DNA of 64,000 bases from Halorientalis sp. (GTDB taxonomy: Archaea; Halobacteriota; Halobacteria; Halobacteriales; Haloarculaceae): positions 93,563 to 157,562 of the forward strand of contig NZ_JAQCNH010000055.1 in the NCBI RefSeq assembly GCF_028275115.1, written 5' to 3'. Numbering within the stretch: position 1 is the stretch's first letter; each line of letters opens with the position of its first letter. The position numbers were made by a program, and so were the translations under genes. This document shows, piece by piece, positions 8,137 to 16,880 of the stretch. The notes below the pieces were generated by a model that did no database searches, was not told the origin of the DNA, and saw only the letters and a list, made by a program, of their open reading frames with translations.

Positions 8137-9431
8137 GACGACCCCCCAGTGAGTGCGCCTCGGGCGTCCGCCGCGAACGCCGCTTCGAGTACGACGTACA
8201 GCGGCGTGGCCCGGCTCCAGTCGACGGCGCGTGCACCCGCTGCTTGGCAGTTCACCAGCCGGGTGTGGCGTCGGACCGTCTCGAACTGCCCGGTGGCGGT
8301 GTTGTGGGTCAGCACGTCCGGCGAGAGGACGACCCGCGAGTAGTCGCGGACGCCCCACGCCTCGACCGTCTCGACCGGCCAGCCGTCGAGCAACGGCGAG
8401 AAGAGGACGAGTTGGGCGCGTGGCGGCGCGAGCGTCGCAACCCGACTGGCCTGCGTTTCGGGGTCGACCTCGGGCTCGTCGGCAGTCGTCTCTGTCGCCG
8501 CCGCCAGCAGGTCGCGAGCCCGCGCTCGCCGGTCGTGACCGGGTCCGGGTGCGAGCCAGTGGAGGCCGGCGGCGTCGGGACCGTCCGCACCGACGACAGC
8601 GACCCCCACCTCGTGGCCGGTACCGAGCAGGTCCTCGAGGGCGTGCGTCGCCGCGTAGGCAGCCAATTCGACCGCTGTCGGGCGGGCCGGTCCGGCGACG
8701 ACACGGCTGGCCGGTCGCGCGTCGACGACCAGCACGACGCTCGACGCGTGCCGTTCCCGGTAGTTGACTGTCGTCAGTTCGTCGCGTTTGGCGTAGTGAC
8801 GCCAGTCGATGCGCGAGGCCGGGTCGTCGCGCTGGTATGGCCGTGTCGAGTGAAACTCCAGTCCTTGGCCGGGCGAGTCGGTCGGCATCCCGCCGGCGAA
8901 GCGGTCGCCCTCCTGTTCGATGGGGGGGGCGCTGGCGTCGAGCCGACAGCGCAGTCGGTCGTCGCCGGCCGCCGCGACCGTTCTGTCGGCGGCCGCGCCG
9001 GCACCGAAACTCCGGACACGAGCGTGGGGCCGTCCGAAGCGATGGTCGCCGCGTTTGGCCACGACACCGTACTCGACCTGCAGGGTGTCGCCAGGTTCCA
9101 GCGCCGTCCCGGCCCGTGGCGAGTCGTCGATGACGCCCAGCGCCTCCGGGACCGTGTCGACGACACGGACGTCCGGCAGCGGATTCGCGCCGACGTTCTC
9201 GACGGTCAACGTCACGGACACCGTCTGCCCCGGCGGGACCGTCGCCGGTTCGACCACACGGTTGGCTCGCAGTGTCACGTCGGCGTCGGCCGTCGAGAGG
9301 ACGCCGTACGCCAGATACAGGAGTGGGACGACGGCCGCGAGCAACAGGCTGGCGTAACCAGCGGCCGCACCGACCGTGGCGAGGACCGCCGCCGCGGCCA
9401 GTCCGGCCGTCCAGCGCGCGGTCGGGTTCAC
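8133..9431 (-). CDS. DUF58 domain protein (von Willebrand-like), MoxR partner
   Basis: The 432-residue protein has two N-terminal transmembrane helices (residues about 7-45), an Ig-like extracellular or periplasm-equivalent segment (VSVTLTVENVGANPLPDVRV) and the DUF58 core (FHSTRPYQRDDPASRIDWRH, then VVLVVDARPAS, a MIDAS-like DxxxS pattern). DUF58 proteins are the standard partners of MoxR ATPases. The start is a GTG at 9431 that overlaps the TGA of the preceding gene as GTGA. The next gene downstream overlaps in the same way, so the stoichiometry of the three proteins may be linked. Confidence 0.88.
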   Translation of the reverse strand: MNPTARWTAGLAAAAVLATVGAAAGYASLLLAAVVPLLYLAYGVLSTADADVTLRANRVVEPATVPPGQTVSVTLTVENVGANPLPDVRVVDTVPEALGVIDDSPRAGTALEPGDTLQVEYGVVAKRGDHRFGRPHARVRSFGAGAAADRTVAAAGDDRLRCRLDASAPPIEQEGDRFAGGMPTDSPGQGLEFHSTRPYQRDDPASRIDWRHYAKRDELTTVNYRERHASSVVLVVDARPASRVVAGPARPTAVELAAYAATHALEDLLGTGHEVGVAVVGADGPDAAGLHWLAPGPGHDRRARARDLLAAATETTADEPEVDPETQASRVATLAPPRAQLVLFSPLLDGWPVETVEAWGVRDYSRVVLSPDVLTHNTATGQFETVRRHTRLVNCQAAGARAVDWSRATPLYVVLEAAFAADARGALTGGSS

Positions 9432-10165
9432 CGGTCGGCCTCCTCCGGGGGTACCGGGTCGTCCACGGCGGGCTGAAGACTTCCGTCCACGTCCCGCTGG
9501 AGCGTCTCCAGGCGCGGCCGGACGATCTGAACGCGTCGCGGGGCGTCCTGTCCGGGAACCTGCGGGAGGGCGTCGCCGGCCGACTCGTCGACGGCCGCAA
9601 CCGCTCGCCGGACGCGACGCCTGAGTTCCCGCTGGGGGTAGAGCCAACCCGCGAGGCGCGCGCGAATCGGTCGGTCGGGCATCGATACCTTCGAGGCACA
9701 GACCGACGCGGCCACGGGGTCGTCGGTCCAACTCCCGCGCCGGATCGACTGACGGGCCGCCGCCCGGTCGCGGCCGCCCGCGACCAGCGCGTCCTCGAGC
9801 GCCCTCGACACTACTGGCCGGACCACGTCGACGCCGGCAGCGACCGACCGCTCCGCCCGCGCTCGTTCGCCTGCCTCGGACATGGTGTCTGCGAGCGCCC
9901 GCCCGGACAGCGCCGTGTCCTCCGGCGTCCGTTCGGGAGCGGGCGACACGAGCGGCCCCCGAGCGGACTCGGTCGCCTCCGACCCGCCCAACCGCCACAG
10001 CGCCCAACAGATAGCGACCAGCGCGAGCAGGATTGCGACTCCACGCAACACCGGACTCGGCTCGGGCGTTGCACCGGAGACCGTCGCCCGAGCGGCGATC
10101 CCGAGACTCGCTAAAATGGCGGTCACGCCGAACGCGAGTCGGAACCGGAACAGCCACTTACTCAC
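9428..10165 (-). CDS. Two-helix membrane protein of the MoxR/DUF58 operon
   Basis: The 245-residue protein begins with two transmembrane helices (about 8-28 and 40-58) followed by a charged, arginine-rich cytoplasmic region with several helices. It starts at a GTG (10165) lying inside the last codons of the DUF4129 gene and ends overlapping the DUF58 start. In related haloarchaeal operons this position holds a family recorded, to my memory, as DUF7269. The function is unknown; it probably bridges DUF4129 and DUF58 proteins at the membrane. No enzymatic motif is visible. Confidence 0.75.
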   Translation of the reverse strand: MSKWLFRFRLAFGVTAILASLGIAARATVSGATPEPSPVLRGVAILLALVAICWALWRLGGSEATESARGPLVSPAPERTPEDTALSGRALADTMSEAGERARAERSVAAGVDVVRPVVSRALEDALVAGGRDRAAARQSIRRGSWTDDPVAASVCASKVSMPDRPIRARLAGWLYPQRELRRRVRRAVAAVDESAGDALPQVPGQDAPRRVQIVRPRLETLQRDVDGSLQPAVDDPVPPEEADR

Positions 10166-12041
10166 CGTCGCTCACCTCCCGCTCGGCCTCGCCCGAGCTA
10201 TCGTCCGCGTCGTCGTCGGCGGCCTCGCGGTGGTCGCGCAGGCTGTCGAACGCCGTCCGGGCACGCTCCTCGCGCTCCGGTGTCTCCGGCCGGTCGCCGT
10301 ACTCCACGTCCCGGAAGACCCGCGTGAGGTCCCTGACTGACCCGCGCGGAAAGCCCGCCTCCGAAGCCTCACGGGCCACCTCGCCGGGCGTGCGCTGCGG
10401 CCAGCGCTCCGGTGCGACCCACCGGGCGAACGCCCGCCAGCGCTCGCGCAGTCCCGGGGGGGCGCGCCGGCTGGCAGTCCTGGACGTGGCGGCCACGCCA
10501 CCCTCCCCCGGGCTCCCGTCGTCGGTTCCGGTTCCGCTTCCACGGAGCGGACCGGGCAGTCCGCACAGCCGCGTCCACACACGCCCGACCACGGCCCGAG
10601 TCCGGCCCGGGAGCGCCAGTAGCCACGCGAGGGCGGCCATCGTCCAGTCGCGGACTGCACCGAGCGGTCGCCGCCTCCACAGCGACACGAGCGCGGTGCG
10701 GAGGGCACGGAGACGAGCGGCCAGCCAGTCGAGCAGTCGCTCCAGCGCGGCGGTGGCTCGAAAGGCGAACGCGACGAGCCATCGCGTGACACGACGCAGG
10801 CGCTCTGCCAGCGAGATGGCCCTCGTCGTGACGCTGGCAGTTCGACTGGCCAGTCTCGCCGCCGCGAACGAGAGCGCGAGGACGGCCAGGAGTACGACGA
10901 GCCCTGTCAGCGCGTACAGCCCCAGAAGCGACTGGCGCGTGGTCAGCATACCCGACCGGAGCTCGACGACCGCGGTCGGGTCGGCCGGGAGCGAGAACCG
11001 AAATCGCCCGTCTGCGTCGGTAGTCCCGAGTCGCTGGCCGTCCAGCGTCACCGTCGCGTTCGCAACTGTCCGGTCGCCCAAGCGTGCGGTCACTACCGCG
11101 TCGGCGCCCGGAACCGCGAGAACCGTCACCGGGTTCACGACCGCACGAAGTTCGGTCACCTCGACGGTCGTCTCGCCGCCGAACTCGCCGCGCTCGACAC
11201 GAACCGTCAGCGTGTCGCGGCCGTCGGTCGGTATCTCGAGTCCGTACCGGCCCCCGTCGTCGGTCGTTCCGACCTGCTCACCGTCGACCGTCACTGTAGC
11301 CTCTCGCATCGGTTTCCCGTCGATGGACGCCGCGAGGGCCACCCGCTCACCCGGGATCGGTTCGCCCTCGACAGCGACCCGCACGTCACCGTCGACGGTG
11401 ACTCCTCGCGTGACACGGGGGCCGCCGGTATCCTCGCCGCCGTCCTGGTCGGCGCGTTCGTGGTCAGCGGCGTTCCCGGGCACCGACCCCGACGCTTCGG
11501 TGCCCGCCGCTGCCGGGACGATAGCGGCGCTGGCGGCACCGACGGCAGCCCTGGAGCCGTCGGCTGCCCGATTGGTCGCACACGTCGAACCGGACGGAAG
11601 CGTCGCTTCGAGCGCGAGTTGCTGCTCGTAGGGCACCTCGACCGGAACCGTGCCCCGCTCGCCGGTCCGGCCGACAACCGCCCCGTCGAGCGAGACGCGG
11701 GCCCCCTCGACGCGACCGTCCTCGTCGGTGACGACGACCGAAATCCTAGCGCCGGGTGTCGGCTCTGCGACAAACCGCACGGTACAGGAGCCGGGTAACT
11801 CACCGTCGGCCGACTCGTCGTCGCTCAGCAACCGCAGCAGCTCCTCGACGGCGTCACCGAACCCGATCTCGCCGCCGGAGCCGCCAGACGGGGCATCCGG
11901 ACTCTCGCCGGGGCCGCCAGAGCCGAGTCCCAGCCCCGCCTCGACCTGTGGCGCGGCGAAGGCCGCGACGAACAGGCCAAGCGCGCACAGCACGAGAAGG
12001 GCGAGCCGTCGCCGGCGAGCGGACCGTTCTCCCTCAGCCAT
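10158..12041 (-). CDS. DUF4129-type membrane protein with three carboxypeptidase-regulatory-like repeats
   Basis: A signal-anchor (LALLVLCALGLFVAAFA) precedes an extracellular region with three repeats of about 75 residues. Each has an xPGxRVxVxA opening and a late TVDGExVGTTDDxGRY or related beta-turn, as in Ig-like/carboxypeptidase regulatory domains. A helix near residue 355 then enters a cytoplasmic arginine-rich region. The C-terminal TPGEVAREASEAGFPRGSV to YGDRP segment matches DUF4129. It is the first gene of the moxR operon and probably the surface or adhesion-like component. I prefer the ATG at 12041 over the GTG at 12053. Confidence 0.78.
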   Translation of the reverse strand: MAEGERSARRRRLALLVLCALGLFVAAFAAPQVEAGLGLGSGGPGESPDAPSGGSGGEIGFGDAVEELLRLLSDDESADGELPGSCTVRFVAEPTPGARISVVVTDEDGRVEGARVSLDGAVVGRTGERGTVPVEVPYEQQLALEATLPSGSTCATNRAADGSRAAVGAASAAIVPAAAGTEASGSVPGNAADHERADQDGGEDTGGPRVTRGVTVDGDVRVAVEGEPIPGERVALAASIDGKPMREATVTVDGEQVGTTDDGGRYGLEIPTDGRDTLTVRVERGEFGGETTVEVTELRAVVNPVTVLAVPGADAVVTARLGDRTVANATVTLDGQRLGTTDADGRFRFSLPADPTAVVELRSGMLTTRQSLLGLYALTGLVVLLAVLALSFAAARLASRTASVTTRAISLAERLRRVTRWLVAFAFRATAALERLLDWLAARLRALRTALVSLWRRRPLGAVRDWTMAALAWLLALPGRTRAVVGRVWTRLCGLPGPLRGSGTGTDDGSPGEGGVAATSRTASRRAPPGLRERWRAFARWVAPERWPQRTPGEVAREASEAGFPRGSVRDLTRVFRDVEYGDRPETPEREERARTAFDSLRDHREAADDDADDSSGEAEREVSDGE

Positions 12042-12135
12042 CGAACACCCCACTCGTACGGCCGAAGATAGGCACTATCAGTACGCTGCTGGTTCGCTCG
12101 GCACGGACTATAATTTTACTGAAAGAGAAGGCGGC

Positions 12136-12855
12136 CTACAGGATGTCGTTGTACTCGTAGGTGTCGATTTCGACGCCTTCCTCGGTGACTTCGGCGATAA
12201 CGAGGCCGTTGCCGGAGCCGGTGTCACGCTCGGCGGCTGCACTCACGGCGTCGGCGGCGACCGTCGTCGCTTCCTCCATCGAGAGGTCGTCCTCGTACTG
12301 GCTCTCGAGCGTCCCGTATGCGACCGTAAGGCCGGAGCCGGTGACGGTGTAGTCGTCCTCCATCACACCCCCGGCGGGGTCGATACTGAACACGTGGCTT
12401 CCCTCGTCGTCGACGCCCCCGAGGATCGGGTTGATCGCAAAGAAGGGGCCGCCGCGGGCGAAGTTGCCTGCGAGCGTCGCCAGCGCGGACATGCTGATGT
12501 CCTGGCCGCGACGCGTCTCGTAGAGGTTGACTTCGGCCCGCAGCGAGCGGATGAACGACTGGGCACCACCCACAGAGCCGACAAGCGTCAGTGCCGCGGT
12601 CGGGTGAATCTGTTCGACCTTCTGTACGTTCTTGTTCGAGACGAATCGACCGCCCAGCGACGCGCGGCGGTCGGTCGCCACGACTACACCGTTGTCGGTG
12701 GCGATACCAATAGTGGTCGTCCCGGTCTCGTTGACCTTTTCGTTGTCCTTGTCCGTCGTGTTGGGCAGTTGGCCGAGTTCGGGTTCGTACGGGTTCTGCA
12801 GTCCTTCCTCTAAGCTCGGCGGCCCGCCCGCGGGGTTCATATCCATGTCAGTCAT
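12136..12855 (-). CDS. psmB: Proteasome subunit beta
   Basis: The 239-residue precursor has a 45-residue propeptide ending ...KVNETG, followed by TTTIGIATDNGVVVATD. Autocleavage at Gly45/Thr46 would expose the catalytic N-terminal Thr46. The conserved Asp and Lys of the active site lie in ATDRRASLGG and the following strand. It forms the inner rings of the 20S proteasome with PsmA. Its ATG overlaps the psmA TGA as ATGA, so the two are translated together, as in many haloarchaea. The convergent operon ahead is separate. Confidence 0.97.
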   Translation of the reverse strand: MTDMDMNPAGGPPSLEEGLQNPYEPELGQLPNTTDKDNEKVNETGTTTIGIATDNGVVVATDRRASLGGRFVSNKNVQKVEQIHPTAALTLVGSVGGAQSFIRSLRAEVNLYETRRGQDISMSALATLAGNFARGGPFFAINPILGGVDDEGSHVFSIDPAGGVMEDDYTVTGSGLTVAYGTLESQYEDDLSMEEATTVAADAVSAAAERDTGSGNGLVIAEVTEEGVEIDTYEYNDIL

Positions 12856-13592
12856 TCCTCGTCACCTCCAGTGTCGATCTCGTCGACGTACGATTGGATC
12901 TCTTCGGTTTCGTGGCGGCGGTACTGCTCGGTTTCGACGTCGATGGTCCCGAGGGCGACCCCTTCGGCGTCGATACCCTCGTCACCGGCGGTATCGAGGG
13001 CGCGCAGCGCGAGGTCGATTCCACCGTCGAGGTCGAAGTCTTCGCGGTACTCCTCCTCGAAGAAACTGATGAGGTCTTCACGGTCGCTACCTACGGCGAG
13101 TGCCTGCCACTCGTAGGGCGTGCCGGAGGGGTCGGTCTCGAACAGGCGCGGCTCGCCGTTCTCGATTCCGCCGACAATCAGCGCCACACCGAACGGGCGC
13201 GCACCGCCCGTCTGCGTGTACTGCTGAATCTGGTCGGTGATGTCCTTCGTCAGTGATTCCACGCCGATGGACTCGCCGTACCGGAGCTGATTGACCTGCG
13301 CGTCGCGTCGTGCGAAGTCGATCAACTGGCGCGCGTCCGCGACGTGACCAGCACTGGCGATACCGATATGATCGTCGACCTTGTGCAACTTCTCGACACT
13401 CTCGCGCTCGAGGAGCGGAGAGCGTACCCGCGTGTCGGCCGCGAGGACGACGCCGTCCTCGGTTCGGACACCGACGCTTGCGGTGCCGCGCTTGACGGCT
13501 TCACGTGCGTACTCGACCTGATAGAGGCGACCGTCCGGGGAGAAGATCGTGATTCCCCGGTCGTAGGCCTGCTGTTGTGATTGTCCCTGCAT
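12852..13592 (-). CDS. psmA: Proteasome subunit alpha
   Basis: The 246-residue protein begins MQGQSQQQAYDRGITIFSPD and has the alpha-subunit signature RLYQVEYAREAVKRG. It lacks the N-terminal catalytic Thr and builds the gated outer rings that dock PAN/CDC48-type ATPases. The acidic C-terminal tail (DEIDTGGDEE) is usual in haloarchaea. It leads the psmA-psmB transcription unit, with an archaeal promoter about 55 bases upstream. Confidence 0.97.
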   Translation of the reverse strand: MQGQSQQQAYDRGITIFSPDGRLYQVEYAREAVKRGTASVGVRTEDGVVLAADTRVRSPLLERESVEKLHKVDDHIGIASAGHVADARQLIDFARRDAQVNQLRYGESIGVESLTKDITDQIQQYTQTGGARPFGVALIVGGIENGEPRLFETDPSGTPYEWQALAVGSDREDLISFFEEEYREDFDLDGGIDLALRALDTAGDEGIDAEGVALGTIDVETEQYRRHETEEIQSYVDEIDTGGDEE

Positions 13593-13642
13593 GATTTGGA
13601 TCGAAAGCCGGGGGTGGCCTTCACCCTGGGTTAGTGCCTCCC

Positions 13643-13651
13643 GTATTTAAA
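13643..13651 (-). promoter_or_regulatory. TATA box of psmA-psmB
   Basis: On the minus strand the sequence GTTTAAATA stands about 55 bases before the psmA ATG, in a sharply AT-rich window. This implies a leader of roughly 25 bases. Confidence 0.6.
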
Positions 13652-13733
13652 CCCATTTATGATACCAACTGGCATCGTCGTCGCCAGTCGCCACATCCGG
13701 AAGGTCGAACTGTGCACGAAGTGAAGTCCCGGC

Positions 13734-14147
13734 GTGGTCAAAGGAACGTACACTATCGTGGTCAACCTTCCGGAACCGGAGACGCTTACTATCGGTTCAC
13801 TCGGTCGACATGAGCTGCCGGCCGGATACTACGCGTACACCGGCAGCGCGTTCGGCCCCGGCGGATTCAAGCGGGTGGACCGACACCACGAGATAGCCGC
13901 CGGTAAGCGCGAGACACGTCACTGGCACGTCGATTACCTGCTGGGTAACACCGCCGCCGGAGTGGAGACGGTGGCCCGCTCGCCCGAGGCCGAGATCGAG
14001 TGTGCCGTCGCGGACGAGGTCGCCAGGACGGGAACGGTCGTCGTCGACGGGTTCGGCGCATCGGACTGTGACTGTCCCGCGCATCTACACTTCAGCGAGG
14101 AGCGCGAGGCACTCGTCGCGGCCGTCCGGACCGCGCACGGCCGGTAA
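13734..14147 (+). CDS. DUF123 (GIY-YIG-like) family protein
   Basis: The 137-residue protein shows the DUF123 outline: GTYTIVVNLPEPETLTIGSL, then LPAGYYAYTGSAFGPGG with the Tyr/Gly pattern of GIY-YIG folds, a conserved RHWHVDYLL, and a terminal DCDCPAHLHF with paired Cys. In some archaea this domain is fused to endonuclease III, suggesting a DNA-processing role, but the standalone biochemistry is not settled. The start is GTG at 13734; no ATG fits the conserved N-terminus. Confidence 0.8.
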   Translation: MVKGTYTIVVNLPEPETLTIGSLGRHELPAGYYAYTGSAFGPGGFKRVDRHHEIAAGKRETRHWHVDYLLGNTAAGVETVARSPEAEIECAVADEVARTGTVVVDGFGASDCDCPAHLHFSEEREALVAAVRTAHGR

Positions 14148-14153
14148 GGCCGC

Positions 14154-14924
14154 TCAGCGTCCCTGAAACTCGGGGTCCCGGCCCTCGAAGAACGCGCCGA
14201 CGCCCTCGGCGAAGTCCTCGGTCTCGAAGATTCGACCCTGGGCGCGGGCCTCCGCGCGGAGGGCCTCCTCCATCGAGCGGTGGGTCGCGCGCTGGACCAG
14301 GCGCTTTGTCTCCCCCACCGCCAGCGTCGGCCGTGATGCGAGGGTTGCGATGCGTTCGGCCACCATATCCTCGAACTCGTCGGCGTCGAAAGACTCCGTG
14401 GCGATGCCCATATCGACGGCCTCTTGAGCATCGATGCGACGCGCGGTGATCAGGAGGTCTAACGCCCGGCGGACGCCGACGAGTCGTGGCAGGACGTACG
14501 TCGCCCCGGTGTCGGGCGCGAGGCCGATATCGGTGAAGCCCCAGCCGAAGACGGCGTCGTCGCGGGCGTAGACGAAGTCACAGGCCGTCGCCAGCGACGC
14601 CCCCGCGCCGACTGCGACACCACGAACGACGGCGATGGTGGGTTTCTCCATCCGCAGAAGTCCGGCCGCGATGGCGTTCAGCCCGGTTTCGAGTTCCTCG
14701 ACGACGGCTTTGCCGTCCATCCCACCGGAGAGGTCGATACCCGAGCAGAAAGCGTCGCCCTCCCCCTGAACGACGACCGCGCGAACCCCGGCGTCGTGTT
14801 CCAGCGAGCGGAGTTCGGCGGCCATCTCCTCGCAGGCCTCGGCGCTGATAGCGTTTTTCCGGTCGGGGTTGCTGATCGTCACCGTCGCGTAGTCGTCCTC
14901 GCGCGTGACCTCAATGTCGGCCAT
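14154..14924 (-). CDS. Enoyl-CoA hydratase/isomerase family protein
   Basis: The 256-residue protein has the crotonase fold markers: NPDRKNAISAEACEEM, the oxyanion-hole segments AFCSGIDLSGG and VRGVAVGAGASLATACDFVYA, and the GLAPDTGATYVLPRLVG loop. Crotonases handle enoyl-CoA hydration, isomerisation or ring opening in fatty- or aromatic-acid catabolism. The Asp in LAPDTG replaces the usual catalytic Glu-containing GxxPE pattern, seen also in PaaG-type isomerases, so the precise reaction is uncertain. The ATG at 14924 matches the family N-terminus; the longer open frame upstream is not conserved-looking. Confidence 0.88.
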   Translation of the reverse strand: MADIEVTREDDYATVTISNPDRKNAISAEACEEMAAELRSLEHDAGVRAVVVQGEGDAFCSGIDLSGGMDGKAVVEELETGLNAIAAGLLRMEKPTIAVVRGVAVGAGASLATACDFVYARDDAVFGWGFTDIGLAPDTGATYVLPRLVGVRRALDLLITARRIDAQEAVDMGIATESFDADEFEDMVAERIATLASRPTLAVGETKRLVQRATHRSMEEALRAEARAQGRIFETEDFAEGVGAFFEGRDPEFQGR

Positions 14925-15197
14925 GCGCGGGGTGAGGTGCTCCGGGGTTAGAATAGTTGTGTGTCGGCACTGCCCCCGTGGTCGGCCAGGTCGGAACTGT
15001 CCCGATCCCGGGCGACCCTGACGAGTCCCCGCCGGTCCCAACCGTGTCGGGCCAGTCCGGAGTCTCGACCGACCCAGCCGTCAGTTCCACCGTCGCGACA
15101 CTCCGGTCGTCGACGCCGTCGGCCAGCCTCGGGACGGTCACACTGTCGCCCGGAGACGAGGCTCCGTTCGTAAGCGACGGGGGACGTTAGCGCCTGT

Positions 15198-15503
15198 TCA
15201 GAGTTCCAGTTCGCTCATCGCGTCGACCTCGAACCGGAGAATCTCGGGTTCACCGGCAAGCCAGTCCGAGAGGGCTGCCTCGAACTCACCGAAGTGGTCG
15301 GTCTGCGTGTGGGCCGCGAGCGCCTGGTCGTCTTCGTAGCGTTCGACGAACCGGACGACGTTCGGGTCCTCTACGTCGGTGGCCGCCCGGTAGTCGAGCA
15401 TCCCGTCCTCTGCGCGGGACGGTTGGGTCAGGTCTTCGATTTGGGCCAGTGCTTCCTCGCGATACTCGGGGTCGATAGGGAACGTTGCGTGGACGACGAT
15501 CAT
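15198..15503 (-). CDS. Putative quinol monooxygenase (ABM domain)
   Basis: The 101-residue protein (MIVVHATFPIDPEYREEALAQ...) has the dimeric alpha/beta-barrel antibiotic-biosynthesis-monooxygenase pattern: GMLDYRAATDVEDPN, FVERYEDDQALAAHTQTDHF, and a terminal beta strand. Relatives include YgiN-type quinol monooxygenases and stress-induced haem or quinone-handling proteins. Cofactor-independent oxidation of quinols is the usual proposal. I took the ATG at 15503, where homology starts, not the upstream start at 15530. Confidence 0.8.
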   Translation of the reverse strand: MIVVHATFPIDPEYREEALAQIEDLTQPSRAEDGMLDYRAATDVEDPNVVRFVERYEDDQALAAHTQTDHFGEFEAALSDWLAGEPEILRFEVDAMSELEL

Positions 15504-15877
15504 CGCACTCGGCAGAGGGGGGCCGGGCACGAAAAACTATCTTGATACAGCGAGAGAATTCCACCCTCCACGCGAGGAATGAGTGTTCCGACCAGTCGGA
15601 ACCGCGGATTTTCGTGATCACGAGAGACCGCGTCTCTCGGAGGACAGGGCGGGAGTGAGTCGCGTATGCTCCGGGACACACCCGACAGCGGTGCAGTTCG
15701 GGAAGCCGCGTTCTTCAGGACGCGGAGGAGTCACCGCTCCGTGTCGTGTCTCGGAAACGGGGCCGCACCACTCCCACGCCAACGGCGTGTACCGAGCCGG
15801 CACACACAGGCGGAAGACGTAATCTTCCCGGCCTGGTGGCCAGACGGTGTTATGTGTCAGGACCTCTTAGTGCCGGC
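15504..15877. other. Intergenic stretch, no gene recognised
   Basis: This 374-base region between the divergent monooxygenase and cupredoxin genes holds an inverted repeat near 15624-15642 (cgagagac around a short loop) but no open frame with protein-like composition. Confidence 0.5.
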
Positions 15878-16552
15878 GTGAACAGAAATCGACGGCGAGT
15901 CCTCGGAGCGGCTGGACTGGCACTCGTGGGTGCTCTCGCGGGGTGTACGGGAACGGACCAGGAGGGAACCGAAGATGAGCCCCCCAGTGACGCCGACACG
16001 CCGACGGGGACAGCCGCTACATCGACGACGGAGCGACAAACGGAAACGCCAACGCAGACAGAAGCGCAGACACCGACCGAAACCGAGACGGAGACGGACA
16101 CACCGACGGAAACGGAGACCCCGACCGAGACCGAGACCGAAACACCAACCGAGACCGAGACGGCGACGCCGGCGGAGCCGCTGACGCCGACGGAGACGGT
16201 CTCCATGACTATCGACAACGTCGGGTTCAGCGCCTGGGAGGTCACCGAAGACGAGAGCGGGCGGGTGGCCGAAACCGAGACCGAGAATCCGACGATGACG
16301 TTCGAGACGGGGGTCCGATACGTAGTCGAGAACAACGGCGGGTCCCTCCACCCGTTCGCGCTCCGGGCGAGCGACGATACCCCGCTGCTCTCACAGGACG
16401 CCGAGGGGCGGTACGAGAACGACCGAGACGTGGACTGGGTCGACAACGGCGGCGATGTCGCGTTTACCGTGACAGAGGCGCTAGCTGCCGACCTGGCGTA
16501 CTACATCTGCACGGTCCACTCGTCGATGCGCGGCACTGTACAGGTACGGTGA
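15878..16552 (+). CDS. Cupredoxin (plastocyanin/halocyanin-like) lipoprotein
   Basis: The 224-residue protein starts at a GTG (15878). It has an Arg-rich twin-arginine-like N-terminus (RNRRRVLGAAG), a lipobox (ALAGC), a long Thr/Glu/Pro linker, and a C-terminal blue-copper domain. Type 1 copper ligands are visible: His in NGGSLHPFAL and the Cys-His-Met set in YYICTVHSSMRG. It is likely exported folded by Tat, lipid-anchored, and carries electrons at the outer membrane face. The earlier in-frame start at 15746 would precede the signal sequence and is unlikely. Confidence 0.88.
   Translation: MNRNRRRVLGAAGLALVGALAGCTGTDQEGTEDEPPSDADTPTGTAATSTTERQTETPTQTEAQTPTETETETDTPTETETPTETETETPTETETATPAEPLTPTETVSMTIDNVGFSAWEVTEDESGRVAETETENPTMTFETGVRYVVENNGGSLHPFALRASDDTPLLSQDAEGRYENDRDVDWVDNGGDVAFTVTEALAADLAYYICTVHSSMRGTVQVR
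16027..16200 (+). repeat. Degenerate hexanucleotide-type repeat encoding the Thr/Glu linker
   Basis: Repeated accgagac/acggagac units encode PTETET-type residues of the cupredoxin linker. Such linkers space the domain from the membrane and are prone to slippage. Confidence 0.8.
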
Positions 16553-16556
16553 CGAC

Positions 16557-16739
16557 GTGTCACTGGCAGCCGGCACCGAAACGGCCCTCAGACGTCGCCG
16601 GGGACTCGGCCTCTAGCAGCTCAAATGGGAGGTCAGCGCGCTCGGCGGTGAGCTCTCGTTCGAGAGTGAAGCGGGAACGACGGTCCGGATTCGGCTGCCC
16701 GACCTCGGGGAGCACGGCGCCGAAGCCGAGCAACCGTAG
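16557..16739 (+). pseudogene. Remnant of a histidine kinase C-terminus
   Basis: Directly after the cupredoxin stop, one frame reads GTETALRRRRGLGL, then an in-frame TAG, then QLKWEVSALGGELSFESEAG and TTVRIRLPD before a TAG at 16737. This matches the G2-box and final strands of a HATPase_c domain (LGL...GGxxxxES..GTTVxxxLP). The rest of the kinase is missing and one stop interrupts the frame, so this is a dead fragment left by a deletion or rearrangement upstream. Confidence 0.65.
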
Positions 16740-16880
16740 CGACTCGATTTCGACGTGGGTCCACGCCGAACCCACGTGACACTCGGACTGTAATCGGGCC
16801 CGAAGTGCGACCGGATGCTGTCATCCCGCGTGCCAGCGAGCGGTGCGGAGGTGGCGAGCCCCGGTCGACGGCGACGGTCG

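Noticed and set aside
6659..8236. A long minus-strand frame (about 525 codons) overlapping the polytopic membrane protein
   Set aside because: Its product is arginine/glycine-rich with no hydrophobic or family pattern; the alternate frame gives a clear membrane protein.
16027..16200. Repeats in the cupredoxin linker as a CRISPR array
   Set aside because: The units are in-frame codon repeats without unique spacers, encoding a Thr/Glu linker.
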